A DNA stretch of 35,104 nucleotides from an uncultured Roseburia sp. (GTDB taxonomy: Bacteria > Bacillota > Clostridia > Lachnospirales > Lachnospiraceae). The number at the start of each line of letters is the position of its first letter. Positions within the stretch are counted from its first letter, which is position 1. Positions 1-8,038 of this stretch are shown one piece after another. Where the stretch lies: assembly GCA_947564465.1 (NCBI GenBank), contig CANOCV010000030.1, positions 1 to 35,104 of the forward strand, written 5' to 3'. Made by a program: the position numbers and the translations under genes. The notes under the pieces are model-generated. The model searched no databases. It had not been told where the DNA came from and was given only the letters and a program-made list of their open reading frames with translations.

Positions 1-28
1 TTATACTCAAGTTAGCCGCAACCGTCAA
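1..28 (-). promoter_or_regulatory. Leftward sigma-A-like promoter at the window edge
   Basis: Read on the minus strand there is a -35 TTGACG (23-28), a 17-base spacer and TATAA at 1-5, with the sixth base of the -10 outside the window. This would drive a leftward gene lying beyond the left end. The rest of 29-133 is AT-rich and I see no gene in it. Confidence 0.4.
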
Positions 29-133
29 TATATTAAATTGACAATTATCACAAATAAATAAGACATTGTTTGTGCGTTTTGCATAATTGCGGCGGTTTGC
101 CGTCTGCCGAAGGAGCATTCAAAGCAGATAAGC

Positions 134-202
134 TTTTATATCATAGGAAAGTCGTAGGTTTTAGCGCTTCACAGCAACAAGGTCTTTCCTATGATATAAA
201 AA
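134..202 (-). repeat. 69-bp palindromic dispersed element, copy 1
   Basis: The ends form a perfect 18-bp inverted repeat (TTTTATATCATAGGAAAG and its complement). Read on the minus strand, the interior matches the elements at 23531 and 30769, with shared internal words GACCTTGTT, CTGTGAAG and GCTAAA. It lies just beyond the terminator of the leftward ferredoxin gene. No coding capacity is seen. It could be a REP/MITE-like unit or a structured RNA end. Confidence 0.8.
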
Positions 203-220
203 TAAAGTGATATAAAAATA

Positions 221-263
221 AAGCTGCCGCTTTACGATATTACAATCGATAAAGCGACAGCTT
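221..263 (-). terminator. Rho-independent terminator of the ferredoxin gene
   Basis: The arms AAGCTGCCGCTTTA and TAAAGCGACAGCTT form a long hairpin with one mismatch. On the minus strand it is followed by TATTTTTATA. It begins 16 bases past the ferredoxin stop codon. The plus-strand side also runs into CTTCTTTTTG, so it may work in both directions. Confidence 0.8.
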
Positions 264-278
264 CTTTTTGTAGATACA

Positions 279-449
279 TTAACCCTGCTCAATAGCTCCT
301 GTTGGACAGGCACCAGCGCAAGTTCCGCAATCTACACATGTACCCGGATCAATTTCGTACTTTCCGTCGCCGGCGGAGATAGCGCCTACCGGACATTCTC
401 CTTCACATGTTCCACAGCTTACGCATGAATCTGTAATTACATATGCCAT
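279..449 (-). CDS. 2[4Fe-4S] bacterial-type ferredoxin
   Basis: A 56-residue soluble electron carrier. Two complete CxxCxxCxxxCP motifs are visible (Cys 9, 12, 15, 19 and Cys 38, 41, 44, 48), the classic clostridial arrangement of two cubane clusters related by internal duplication. The start at 449 was chosen because AAAGGAGG lies just upstream; an in-frame ATG 24 bases further out has no such site. The gene stands alone with its own promoter (501-529) and terminator (221-263), so its redox partner cannot be read from context. It probably serves general low-potential electron transfer in an anaerobe, for example with hydrogenases or 2-oxoacid oxidoreductases, but that is family knowledge rather than something seen here. 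Confidence 0.95.
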   Translation of the reverse strand: MAYVITDSCVSCGTCEGECPVGAISAGDGKYEIDPGTCVDCGTCAGACPTGAIEQG

Positions 450-500
450 TGTATTTTCCTCCTTTATAATCATTCAATAGCTTTTAATCAGCTTAAAAAC

Positions 501-529
501 ATTTTAATACAAATGTACATAGATTACAA
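501..529 (-). promoter_or_regulatory. Ferredoxin promoter
   Basis: On the minus strand: -35 TTGTAA (524-529), 17-base spacer, -10 TAAAAT (501-506). A 14-base palindrome, CAAGATAAATCTTG (527-540), overlaps the -35 box and could be an operator. Confidence 0.5.
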
Positions 530-636
530 GATAAATCTTGATTTATTACCGATATAGTATTAGACTCATAAATAAGTAATTGCAACATAGCTTGGAGGGT
601 AGGCTTATTTAAATTTTGAGGGTAAAAGGAGAAAGA

Positions 637-2427
637 ATGAAGAAAAAAGGAATGAGAATGCTGTTTGCACTGGGGGTATTTCTTTTCATATTTTTAATGG
701 TTCCCGGAAATAAAACCTCTGTGTATGCAGCGGGAAATTATTATTTACAGATTAATAAGGCGACCAATGTGGTCACGGTGTTTGATAACAGCGGCAAGCC
801 GGTGCACGCTTTTTTGTGTTCGGTAGGACCGGCGACACCGATCGGTACTTTTTACACAAGCGAGAGACTGCGTTGGCACACGCTGTATTTTGAGTGCTAC
901 GGGCAGTATTGTACAAGAATCACCGGAGATATCTTATTTCACTCGGTATATTATCTCCAAAACGGAAATCCGGCGACACAGTCGTACTCTGCGTTTAATC
1001 GTTTGGGAACTATGGCAAGCCACGGATGTGTCAGGCTTACGGTGGCGGATGCGAAATGGATTTATGACAATTGTCCGCTGCACACAAAAGTAGTCATTAT
1101 AAACGGAAGCGCAGCGAATGATCCGCTGGGGAAGCCGGCGGCGATTAAGGTAGACGAAAGGAAAACTATGGGGTGGGATCCGACAGATCCGGATCCGAGG
1201 AATCCGTATGCGTCAACATTTCCGTCTATAAATACGAGCGCAAAGACTACGAGCATACGTTACGGCGCATCATTTTCTCCGCTTGCAGGAATAAGCGCCA
1301 AGGATTCTCTGGGGAATGATATTTCGGATCAGGTTACATATAAAGGCTCTGTGAATACGAAGCGTTTGGGATCGTATACGCTGTCCTATTATGTGAGGGA
1401 CGCTATGGGAAGAACGGCGGAGGCTTCGGTGACATTTCAGGTTGTTGACACAAAAAAGGCAATTATTTCCGGTGTAAAGAAAAAGCTGGTAAAGGAGTAT
1501 GCTTCTGTTTTGAAGCTGCGTGCAGGCGTGAGCGCAAGGACCGTAGATAATACAAAACTGACTAAGAAAATAACGATTAAGGTTACCTATCCGGGAACGA
1601 AAAAGGCACGCGTTTACAAAAAGAAAAAATTAAAGCTCTCGAAGCTTGGTACCTATAAAATTTATTATTCTGTGGTCAATCCGCATAATCAAAAGGTTAC
1701 TAAGAAAACCAGCCGGATTACGGTAAAAGACACAAAGAATCCAAAATTAACCGGTATATCATCCGCCAAAACGGTGGAATATAATAGTACGCAGAATTTG
1801 ATGTCCGGTGTCAGCGCAAAGCTTGTATCAGGCAAAAGCCTGACGAAGAAGATTGCTGTCAGTGTGCGGGAACCGCAGGCGTCATCTTTTGTACAGATTA
1901 AACAGGCGAACGGTTCTGCAAAGATCGCGCAGGCGTATACGTTTGCGAAAACCGGCACGTATGAAATACAATACAGCGTCAGCAACCCTTCCAATACGTC
2001 TGCGTCAACGGTAAAGACGATGCTTGTCTCGGTAGTGGATACAAAGGCGCCACAGATTGTGATTGCGGGAGATAAGCCTTCGCAGGCATTTGTCGGAGAT
2101 ACCTATGATGTATTTTACGGTGTGACGGCAAGGCTGGTGTCCGGTACGGCTTTAGGTACGGATAAATTGTCGGCAGTTCTTTTAGAAAAACCGTCGGGAA
2201 GCGCGGCGGAGCTTACGGATGGGCAGATTCTTTTTGACGCTGCCGGAGAATATAAGATCGTATATCGCGCTGTGAATCCGGTATCGAATCTTGAAGCGGA
2301 GCAAAAGACCATAACTATTGTTGTGGTTGAAAGAGAGGAAAGCCCGACAGAGCAGGAAAGCGAAACGGAAGCTGTCTCTACGGAGCGGATGACGGAGCAG
2401 GGAACTGAATACGAGGAGATACCGTAA
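637..2427 (+). CDS. Secreted L,D-transpeptidase (YkuD) with Ig-like repeats
   Basis: A 596-residue exported cell-wall enzyme. Residues 1-32 form a signal peptide (Lys-rich start, hydrophobic stretch, YAA before the likely cut). Residues about 35-155 are a YkuD catalytic domain with the SHGCVR motif (catalytic Cys131, His129) and an upstream FHS (His102). YkuD enzymes form 3-3 peptidoglycan cross-links or attach proteins to the wall. After it come about four Ig-like modules (roughly 205-280, 285-375, 380-480, 483-575), each ending near DTKxP/K, and a Glu/Thr-rich tail. The Ig-like part probably anchors or spaces the enzyme in the wall. ATG 637 follows AAAGGAG; a TTG at 616 in frame lacks a site. 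The stop codon lies inside a small palindromic insertion (2424-2452). The gene appears monocistronic. Confidence 0.9.
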   Translation: MKKKGMRMLFALGVFLFIFLMVPGNKTSVYAAGNYYLQINKATNVVTVFDNSGKPVHAFLCSVGPATPIGTFYTSERLRWHTLYFECYGQYCTRITGDILFHSVYYLQNGNPATQSYSAFNRLGTMASHGCVRLTVADAKWIYDNCPLHTKVVIINGSAANDPLGKPAAIKVDERKTMGWDPTDPDPRNPYASTFPSINTSAKTTSIRYGASFSPLAGISAKDSLGNDISDQVTYKGSVNTKRLGSYTLSYYVRDAMGRTAEASVTFQVVDTKKAIISGVKKKLVKEYASVLKLRAGVSARTVDNTKLTKKITIKVTYPGTKKARVYKKKKLKLSKLGTYKIYYSVVNPHNQKVTKKTSRITVKDTKNPKLTGISSAKTVEYNSTQNLMSGVSAKLVSGKSLTKKIAVSVREPQASSFVQIKQANGSAKIAQAYTFAKTGTYEIQYSVSNPSNTSASTVKTMLVSVVDTKAPQIVIAGDKPSQAFVGDTYDVFYGVTARLVSGTALGTDKLSAVLLEKPSGSAAELTDGQILFDAAGEYKIVYRAVNPVSNLEAEQKTITIVVVEREESPTEQESETEAVSTERMTEQGTEYEEIP

Positions 2428-2452
2428 CAGGGCGGCTTGTCCTAACCGTTAC
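2424..2452. repeat. 29-bp GTAAC...GTTAC mini-palindrome with flanking direct repeats
   Basis: The unit begins GTAACAGG and ends AACCGTTAC around a CTTGTCC core. It is bounded by GAGATACC (2416-2423) and GAGATCCC (2453-2460), an 8-base direct repeat with one mismatch. It resembles the unit at 14114 at 21 of 29 positions. It supplies the stop codon of the L,D-transpeptidase gene. An inserted mini-element is the simplest reading. Confidence 0.55.
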
Positions 2453-2481
2453 GAGATCCCTGAAATGTAAGAAAAGATTAT

Positions 2482-2510
2482 TTGCATAATTTGGAAAATA
2501 GGATTATAAT
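2482..2510 (+). promoter_or_regulatory. Promoter of the DUF1858 gene
   Basis: -35 TTGCAT (2482-2487), 17-base spacer, -10 TATAAT (2505-2510). The start codon is 29 bases further on, behind AAGGAGG. Confidence 0.7.
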
Positions 2511-2539
2511 ATGCAGATAAAATATAAGGAGGTACAGAA

Positions 2540-2749
2540 ATGGCACAGGTAACAAAGGGAACTATGATCGGTGAATTACTTCAAATTGATGAAAATGTTG
2601 CACCAATTCTTTTGAACATAGGTATGCATTGTCTCGGATGCCCGTCATCTCAGATGGAGACAATCGAAGAGGCGGCAATGGTGCATGGAATAGATGCAGA
2701 CGCATTGGTGACACAGATTAATGATTTTTTAAGCCAGTCGGCAAAATAG
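2540..2749 (+). CDS. DUF1858 redox-disulfide domain protein
   Basis: A 69-residue protein made of a single DUF1858 domain, the kind known as the hybrid-cluster-protein-associated redox disulfide domain and also found at the N-terminus of ScdA-type iron-cluster repair proteins. The key feature is the conserved CLGCPSS motif at about residues 31-37, where the two cysteines may form a redox disulfide or bind metal. It is preceded by the family-typical MIGELLQIDE...ILLNIGMHCLGC pattern. AAGGAGG precedes the ATG. It is transcribed alone from its own promoter and ends at a strong terminator. No hybrid cluster protein gene lies nearby, so the partner is unknown. Stress or nitrosative protection is possible by family association only. 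Confidence 0.85.
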   Translation: MAQVTKGTMIGELLQIDENVAPILLNIGMHCLGCPSSQMETIEEAAMVHGIDADALVTQINDFLSQSAK

Positions 2750-2779
2750 TAAGAATATGCGGCGTAAGGCTGCCGGCAG

Positions 2780-2809
2780 AGGGTCCCGCACAGCGGGATC
2801 CTCCTTTTT
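2780..2809 (+). terminator. Terminator of the DUF1858 gene
   Basis: Hairpin arms AGGGTCCCGC and GCGGGATCCT with a 3-base loop, then CCTTTTTA. It ends against the convergent AraC gene. Confidence 0.85.
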
Positions 2810-3566
2810 AGTTATCAGATAAATCCTCCCAATTATGCCGAAAATGCTTGTTGCGGTATTTATGCGGAGTCATGCCGACAAATTTCTGAAATACCTGAAT
2901 AAAGTGACTTTGAGAGGAAAAGGACAGATAGTTTGCGATGTCGGCAATAGAATAATCGGAGTATGACAACAGGTTTTTTGCCTGTTCAATTTTTTTCAGG
3001 GTAATATATTTGCTTATGGGCATGCCTATTTCCTTGCAAAATATTTTTGAGAGATAATTTTCGGAAAGCTCTGTGTATTCCGCAAGCTGTTTTAAGGTAA
3101 TGCGGGTGTGCAAATGACCGTAAATGTAGTCCATACACAGTACAACCGGCTTGGATAATAGTTCGCTTTTCTTTAGAATATGCATTTTATTGCAGTAATC
3201 AAGGCACATAGTATTGTGCAGCGCGGTAATTTCGGGTATAGACAGGCATTTGTCCATTTTCTGAATGTAAAAGTCGCTTAAGTTATATGCTTTTTCCAAT
3301 TCCATACCATTCATGACACAATATCTTGTAATTAATGCCGTTGCCACGACAAAGTGATAGCGGATGTTCTGAAGCTTGTCTTCGGATAAGATTCCCTTCC
3401 CCTCGGGATTTGCGAATGATTCGTTGTTGTGATTTTTTCTGACATAGTCCAAATTCCCCTCTGCGATAGCGATATATTCGTTAAATTCTTTTTCGATTGG
3501 TATATGAGAGAGCAGCAATTCATGATTTATGAATTCGCTTTTATACCATTCTTTAGATATGTCCAT
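2808..3566 (-). CDS. AraC-family transcriptional regulator (divergent to the GH5 gene)
   Basis: A 252-residue predicted DNA-binding regulator. Residues from about 155 to the end form the double helix-turn-helix of AraC/XylS proteins (ITLKQLAEYTELSENYLSKIF, then ADIANYLSFSSQSHFIQVFQ and MTPHKYR). The N-terminal 150 residues are helical and lack a cupin fold or receiver domain. They resemble the sensor part found in many Firmicutes AraC regulators of unknown ligand. The start at 3566 follows AAGGGGTGA and lies downstream of a TTGTCA-17-TATTAT promoter, which rules out the longer reading frame starts. It is transcribed away from the GH5 glucanase gene, and a pair of TATTTTGAT repeats lies between them. 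It therefore probably activates that gene in response to a plant polysaccharide signal. Confidence 0.88.
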   Translation of the reverse strand: MDISKEWYKSEFINHELLLSHIPIEKEFNEYIAIAEGNLDYVRKNHNNESFANPEGKGILSEDKLQNIRYHFVVATALITRYCVMNGMELEKAYNLSDFYIQKMDKCLSIPEITALHNTMCLDYCNKMHILKKSELLSKPVVLCMDYIYGHLHTRITLKQLAEYTELSENYLSKIFCKEIGMPISKYITLKKIEQAKNLLSYSDYSIADIANYLSFSSQSHFIQVFQKFVGMTPHKYRNKHFRHNWEDLSDN

Positions 3567-3591
3567 TTTATCACCCCTTATTCTTTTTTTC

Positions 3592-3620
3592 ATAATAGCA
3601 TGGATGTAAACGAATGACAA
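3592..3620 (-). promoter_or_regulatory. Promoter of the AraC regulator gene
   Basis: On the minus strand: -35 TTGTCA (3615-3620), 17-base spacer, -10 TATTAT (3592-3597). Confidence 0.65.
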
Positions 3621-3646
3621 TGCTGCGCTGCAAATAGAAGGAGTAT

Positions 3647-3675
3647 TATTTTGATGTTTAAGATAGTATTTTGAT
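3647..3675 (+). promoter_or_regulatory. Direct-repeat operator candidate for the AraC regulator
   Basis: The word TATTTTGAT occurs exactly at 3647-3655 and 3667-3675, so the repeats are 20 bases apart, about two helical turns, and on the same strand. The second repeat ends where a -35 box would sit for the TATAAT at 3698. This is the usual geometry for an AraC activator bound next to a promoter with a poor -35. Confidence 0.5.
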
Positions 3676-3697
3676 ATATTTGCCGTTTTAATTTCAG

Positions 3698-3703
3698 TAT
3701 AAT
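3698..3703 (+). promoter_or_regulatory. -10 box of the GH5 gene promoter
   Basis: Perfect TATAAT 38 bases before the start codon. No good -35 box lies at the right distance (the nearest TTGATA is 21 bases away), which suggests activator dependence. Confidence 0.5.
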
Positions 3704-3741
3704 ATAGCTTACAAAAAATAAAATATGGAGGAGGTTAATAA

Positions 3742-6700
3742 ATGAGTGTAAAAAGCTATTTTATGAAAACAGGCAGACGGATTGGCGCAGCATTTTTATC
3801 TGCGGCAATGGTGGTGTCGCTGGTTTCCGTACCGGCATCTGCGGCAGCGGACAAGGGCGAGGATGTAATATGGGATTTTGATGCATCATCACAGCAGACA
3901 GTAAATTTTACTGAACATGAAGCGGAGGAGAACAAGTATCAGGCAGAGCATCTGTTTTTGCAGGAAAACAATGAAGAGCTGAACCAGAAACTGGGAAATA
4001 GTGAGGACTGTGAACTGAAGGTGAGAGTAAAGATTGTCGATTATGACGGGGATTGGTCCAAATTGGCTATCATGCCTTTTGTAGCAGCAGCGGATACGGA
4101 AGGCGGATGGAAGAACGGGTGGACACAAGTCGAGGCAGGTATGGATACCTATGATTTGACGGTGGATTTATCATCCCATCAGGCGGCAGGGCTGCTTGGA
4201 TTCCGGTTTATCCAAATCGGCGACGGAGAAGCGGATAAAAGTATTTCCTACGAGGTGCTTTCCGCAAAGATAGTATCGTATGATGCCGCCGGCAGCGGAA
4301 CAGGCGGCTCCACAGGGGGAGATACAGTGGAAAACCTTGTTGTTGATTACGGCGCAGCGGCTTCTAAGACAGAAACGTTTAGTCCCAACGCACCGGATTA
4401 TATGACCCAGTTTATTGTAAACCATTATTTTATCAATGGGCTGACCAACGAGGTGGGAGGACAGAGTGTTGCAGGTAATAACTGGGAATTACAGGTTGAA
4501 GTAAAAGTAACGGATTATAAAGGGGATAAGGATAAGATGGAGATGTTCTTATTCGCAATGGATGAAAATTATACAAACTGGGGAGAGGGTGCAAGGAAAA
4601 AGCTTTCCGGCGAGGATTCCTATACGTTGACCTACGACTTGTCAAAGCACTCTAATTTCCAGCAGTTGGGACTCCGGTTCTTCCAGGAGGAGAATGTAGA
4701 TAACAAGATTACTTACGAAATCCTTTCTGCAAAGATTATGTCCCAAGGAGAGAAGGAGCCGGAGTTAGATGATTCCGAACTGACTGATTTTAACGAGACA
4801 TTAGATGAAGGAAACTGGAATGACAAAAAAGAAGTTACGGTGGCGGAAAACATCTATGTGCCGGGGCAGTTTTTAATCAAGCACCAGTTCCGCAATATTC
4901 CCCATGATTTGAGTATGGGCGGTTTAGGCGGTTTTGAGGCGCTGCGGATGAAGGTAAATGTAACCGTACACTCCTACACGAAGGGTGACAATTCCAATGC
5001 AGAGGCTTTGATTTATGCAATGGATGGCAGCTATGAGAACTGGAAGCAGAATCAGGTGCTTTTAAATGGCGATGGTTCGGAACAGACAGTTGAAATTACG
5101 CTGGATCTGTCACAGTGTTATATGCTCCACCCAAGAGAGTCCTTAGGGGAGATCGGCTTTGAGATAACCGGACTGAAAGACGGGACGCCGGTGGAATATA
5201 CGATTAATGATGCAAGAATAATCGGAAAAGGCGCTGCCAACCAGATATTAACGAATATTAAACTGAAGGATGAATATAAGCTGACCGGAGGAGTGAAACA
5301 CGTTTCCTATGAAAATACACCGGTAGGAAAGCATGGAAAGCTTTCTGTACAGAATGTGGATGGCTATTCTGCTCCTGTAGTAGTAGATAAAAATGGAAAA
5401 CCGTATCAGCTAAGAGGCGCCAGCTCCCATGGGCTTTCATGGTTCCCGGAATATGTAAATGAGGACGCATACAGAAGCTTACGGGATGAGTGGGGCATGA
5501 ATATGGTGCGTATCGCCATTTACCCAAGAGAGGGTGAGTATGGATATATCAGTGATAAGTTAGGGCCGAGCAAAGACAATGCAGCGGAATATAATGATGA
5601 GCTGATTATGAAGGGTGTGGAGGCCGCAAAGAAATTAGGCATGTATGTCATGATTGACTGGCATGTATTGGACTATAATCCGAACAGGGATACCGAAGAA
5701 GCAACGGCATTTTTCCGGAAATATGCACAGTTATATAAGGATTATGATAATGTGCTGTTTGAGATATGTAATGAGCCGGCCGGTACAAAATGGTATAACG
5801 GGGAAGAAGTCGGAAATGACTTATACACCTACTGCAAAACGGTGACACAGGCAATTCGTGACGAGAAAAATGATGCCATTGTTATCTGCGGAACCAATAA
5901 TTTTTCACAGGATGTAGACGAAGTGGCTGAAAAACCGCTGTCAGAGGATGGATTTGAGAATATCATGTATACCTGCCACTTCTATGCGGCAACCCATTAT
6001 GATACCCAGTTTAACCGTCTGAAAGGTGCAGTGGAGAAAAGCGGCATTCCTGTGTTCATTACGGAGTTCGGAATCTGTACCGCCAGCGGGGACGGTTATT
6101 ACGATACGGATGCCGCCGACAAATGGCTTGATTACTGCGATGAGAATGGTATCGGCTATTCATGCTGGGCAATGAGCAATTCAACAGAGTCCGCTGCATA
6201 TTTTAAAACTACATGTACCAAACTCTCCGGCTGGACAGAAGACGACCTTACGGTGACTTCTACCTATCTCGTTAACCGTTGTAATGATACGGCAAAGAAG
6301 TTAGGAGATGCGGTAGGGTTCTCATTGGAAAACGAAGGAGATCATGCGTATACTCAGACAGTAACAAAGGCTGCGACCTGTACGGAAGCGGGTGTGTCTA
6401 CATTTACCTGTAGCTGCGGACATAGTTATACGGCGCCGATTCCGGCAACGGGACATTCAAAGCAAACTGTATTAAAGAATGTAAAAGCGGCAACGTCGAC
6501 AGCGGATGGCTATACAGGAGATGAGTGCTGTATCGTTTGCGGTTCAATCGTCAAGGCCGGAACGGTAATTCCAAAGACAGGTGCACCGGATGTCGGGACA
6601 GTCATAACGGATCCGGCGACAAAGGAGGTATACCGGGTAACCGTATCAAAGAAAGAAGTTACCTATGTAAAATCCGGTAACAGCAAAGCAACAAATGTTA

Positions 6701-7029
6701 ACATTAAGAAAACGGTGAAACTGGGCGGAATCACTTATAAGGTGACTGCCATTGATAAGGCGGCATTTAAGAATAATAAAAAGCTGAAAAAGGTGACGAT
6801 TGGCGCAAATGTGAAGAAAATTGGAAAGCAGGCATTTTATAACTGCAAGAGCCTGAAACAGGTGACCATACAGACCACAAAGCTGAAAGCTTCCTCCATC
6901 GGGAAGGCGGCATTTAAGAAAACAAAGAGCAGCCTGACGGTGAAGGCGCCGAAGAAGAAACTTGCGTCGTACAAAAAACTGCTTGTAAATGCGGGTGTCA
7001 GCAAAAAGGCAACCATCAAAAAGAAATAA
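3742..7029 (+). CDS. Secreted multimodular GH5 endoglucanase (cellulase)
   Basis: A 1095-residue exported enzyme that probably hydrolyses beta-1,4-glucans. Residues 1-34 are a signal peptide (cut near ASA/AAD). Three related beta-rich modules follow (about 40-183, 197-333, 345-495). Each has the pattern of a charged strand, an ATD or MDxxYxNW segment, and a final YEILSAKI-like strand, and they are probably carbohydrate-binding. Residues about 534-854 are the GH5 catalytic barrel with the acid/base Glu678 in ICNEP and the nucleophile Glu775 in ITEFG, plus RGASSHG and DWH motifs. A Cys-rich stretch (about 868-945, CSCGH and CCIVCG) and a Lys-rich BspA-like leucine-rich repeat tail (about 957-1095) probably hold it at the cell surface. 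No LPxTG motif is seen. GGAGG precedes the ATG. The gene is monocistronic, divergent from an AraC regulator. Confidence 0.93.
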   Translation: MSVKSYFMKTGRRIGAAFLSAAMVVSLVSVPASAAADKGEDVIWDFDASSQQTVNFTEHEAEENKYQAEHLFLQENNEELNQKLGNSEDCELKVRVKIVDYDGDWSKLAIMPFVAAADTEGGWKNGWTQVEAGMDTYDLTVDLSSHQAAGLLGFRFIQIGDGEADKSISYEVLSAKIVSYDAAGSGTGGSTGGDTVENLVVDYGAAASKTETFSPNAPDYMTQFIVNHYFINGLTNEVGGQSVAGNNWELQVEVKVTDYKGDKDKMEMFLFAMDENYTNWGEGARKKLSGEDSYTLTYDLSKHSNFQQLGLRFFQEENVDNKITYEILSAKIMSQGEKEPELDDSELTDFNETLDEGNWNDKKEVTVAENIYVPGQFLIKHQFRNIPHDLSMGGLGGFEALRMKVNVTVHSYTKGDNSNAEALIYAMDGSYENWKQNQVLLNGDGSEQTVEITLDLSQCYMLHPRESLGEIGFEITGLKDGTPVEYTINDARIIGKGAANQILTNIKLKDEYKLTGGVKHVSYENTPVGKHGKLSVQNVDGYSAPVVVDKNGKPYQLRGASSHGLSWFPEYVNEDAYRSLRDEWGMNMVRIAIYPREGEYGYISDKLGPSKDNAAEYNDELIMKGVEAAKKLGMYVMIDWHVLDYNPNRDTEEATAFFRKYAQLYKDYDNVLFEICNEPAGTKWYNGEEVGNDLYTYCKTVTQAIRDEKNDAIVICGTNNFSQDVDEVAEKPLSEDGFENIMYTCHFYAATHYDTQFNRLKGAVEKSGIPVFITEFGICTASGDGYYDTDAADKWLDYCDENGIGYSCWAMSNSTESAAYFKTTCTKLSGWTEDDLTVTSTYLVNRCNDTAKKLGDAVGFSLENEGDHAYTQTVTKAATCTEAGVSTFTCSCGHSYTAPIPATGHSKQTVLKNVKAATSTADGYTGDECCIVCGSIVKAGTVIPKTGAPDVGTVITDPATKEVYRVTVSKKEVTYVKSGNSKATNVNIKKTVKLGGITYKVTAIDKAAFKNNKKLKKVTIGANVKKIGKQAFYNCKSLKQVTIQTTKLKASSIGKAAFKKTKSSLTVKAPKKKLASYKKLLVNAGVSKKATIKKK

Positions 7030-7030
7030 A

Positions 7031-7063
7031 AAAAGGTGCAGCCGAGAGTCGGCTGCACCTTTT
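7031..7063. terminator. Bidirectional terminator between the GH5 gene and mecA
   Basis: A perfect 15-bp stem (arms AAAAGGTGCAGCCGA and its complement) with a 3-base GAG loop. Its A/T-rich feet supply U-rich ends in both directions. It lies between two convergent genes. Confidence 0.9.
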
Positions 7064-7084
7064 AGATTCGAAAACAACTGCTTA

Positions 7085-7873
7085 TCAGATCTTGGAGAGC
7101 ATCTGAAGGGCATGCTCCGGTATTATTATATCATAATGTTCGGCCATAAAAGCCTCTGTTGTAGGCAGGTACTTTTCCTGATGCGAATATTCGGATAAAA
7201 TATTGCAAACCTTGTTGAAGGCTTCCGGCGTGTGATGTCCCTTGCGGACGATCAGGCAGTACCTGTTAGAAGACGGCTTCCTGTACAAGGTATTATGGTC
7301 GTTATAAAAGCCTGCCAAAATCGCGGAAAGCCGCTCAATGGTGTCGAGATCATGGAAAACAAATAGCTTGGTAAGCTCCACGGGAACATCGGCGGAGGCT
7401 TCTTCGGCAGCTGCAAGCTTTTTTCTGGCATTTTTAGAGATCGTCTCGTTGAGAGGGACGAAATCTTTTTCTTTTCTTTCTGATGCCTGTGATTTTTGGA
7501 TCTTTCCAAACAAATCCAGAATATCATCGGCGCCCTCGGAGATCATTTCTGTGCTGCCGGCGTTGCTGTGGTCATAATCCTCGGATGGTTCAGAGAATTT
7601 TGAAAAACGCGTATCCAGTTCTTCCGGATATTCCACTTTAGTGATAATTAATAAAATTGTATCAGAGGAGAGAGGGATCGCTTCAATCATGAGCGGGATA
7701 TCCTCCGCCTCAAATCCGAACTCGTAGGATGCCTGCTGCATCATTTCGCGAAAGAGGGATTTGGCCTTTTCCGTGCCGTAAGCAAGTTCGCTAAGTTTCA
7801 GTTGTCTATTATCTAAGTCTTCACGTGTTAACGTACAACGAATCTGGTTATCGTTTACCTTTTCTATTTTCAT
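7085..7873 (-). CDS. mecA: ClpC adaptor protein MecA
   Basis: A 262-residue adaptor that in Bacillus delivers substrates such as ComK to the ClpCP protease. The N-terminal domain (about 1-100) shows the family signature: MKIEKVNDNQIRCTLTREDL, then ELAYGTEKAKSLFREMM, then a YEFGFEAEDIPLMIEAIPL segment. An acidic and Lys-rich linker (about 100-160) leads into the C-terminal domain (about 160-262), which ends in the EHALQMLSKI helix typical of the ClpC-binding half. AAGGAAGTG precedes the ATG. It has its own strong promoter (7958-7986) and is divergent from the kinase operon. No clpC gene is in the window, so its targets here cannot be named. Confidence 0.93.
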   Translation of the reverse strand: MKIEKVNDNQIRCTLTREDLDNRQLKLSELAYGTEKAKSLFREMMQQASYEFGFEAEDIPLMIEAIPLSSDTILLIITKVEYPEELDTRFSKFSEPSEDYDHSNAGSTEMISEGADDILDLFGKIQKSQASERKEKDFVPLNETISKNARKKLAAAEEASADVPVELTKLFVFHDLDTIERLSAILAGFYNDHNTLYRKPSSNRYCLIVRKGHHTPEAFNKVCNILSEYSHQEKYLPTTEAFMAEHYDIIIPEHALQMLSKI

Positions 7874-7957
7874 ATAATCACTTCCTTACCTTTTGATTCC
7901 AGGCGTTTTGTGTGTGGCCTACATTGCTGAAAATAAGAAATTATTTTTTGTACCTCC

Positions 7958-7986
7958 ATTATAAGATAAAGACCATACATTGTAAA
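7958..7986 (-). promoter_or_regulatory. mecA promoter
   Basis: On the minus strand: -35 TTTACA (7981-7986), 17-base spacer, -10 TATAAT (7958-7963). Confidence 0.75.
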
Positions 7987-8038
7987 CGGATAAAATATAT
8001 TAAAAATTCATAAAAAGTCTAAAAAAAGTTAAATTATA

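Noticed and set aside
1..11. The word TTATACTCAAG shared with 10450-10460
   Set aside because: The match is only 11 bases, with diverging flanks and different promoter readings; probably chance.
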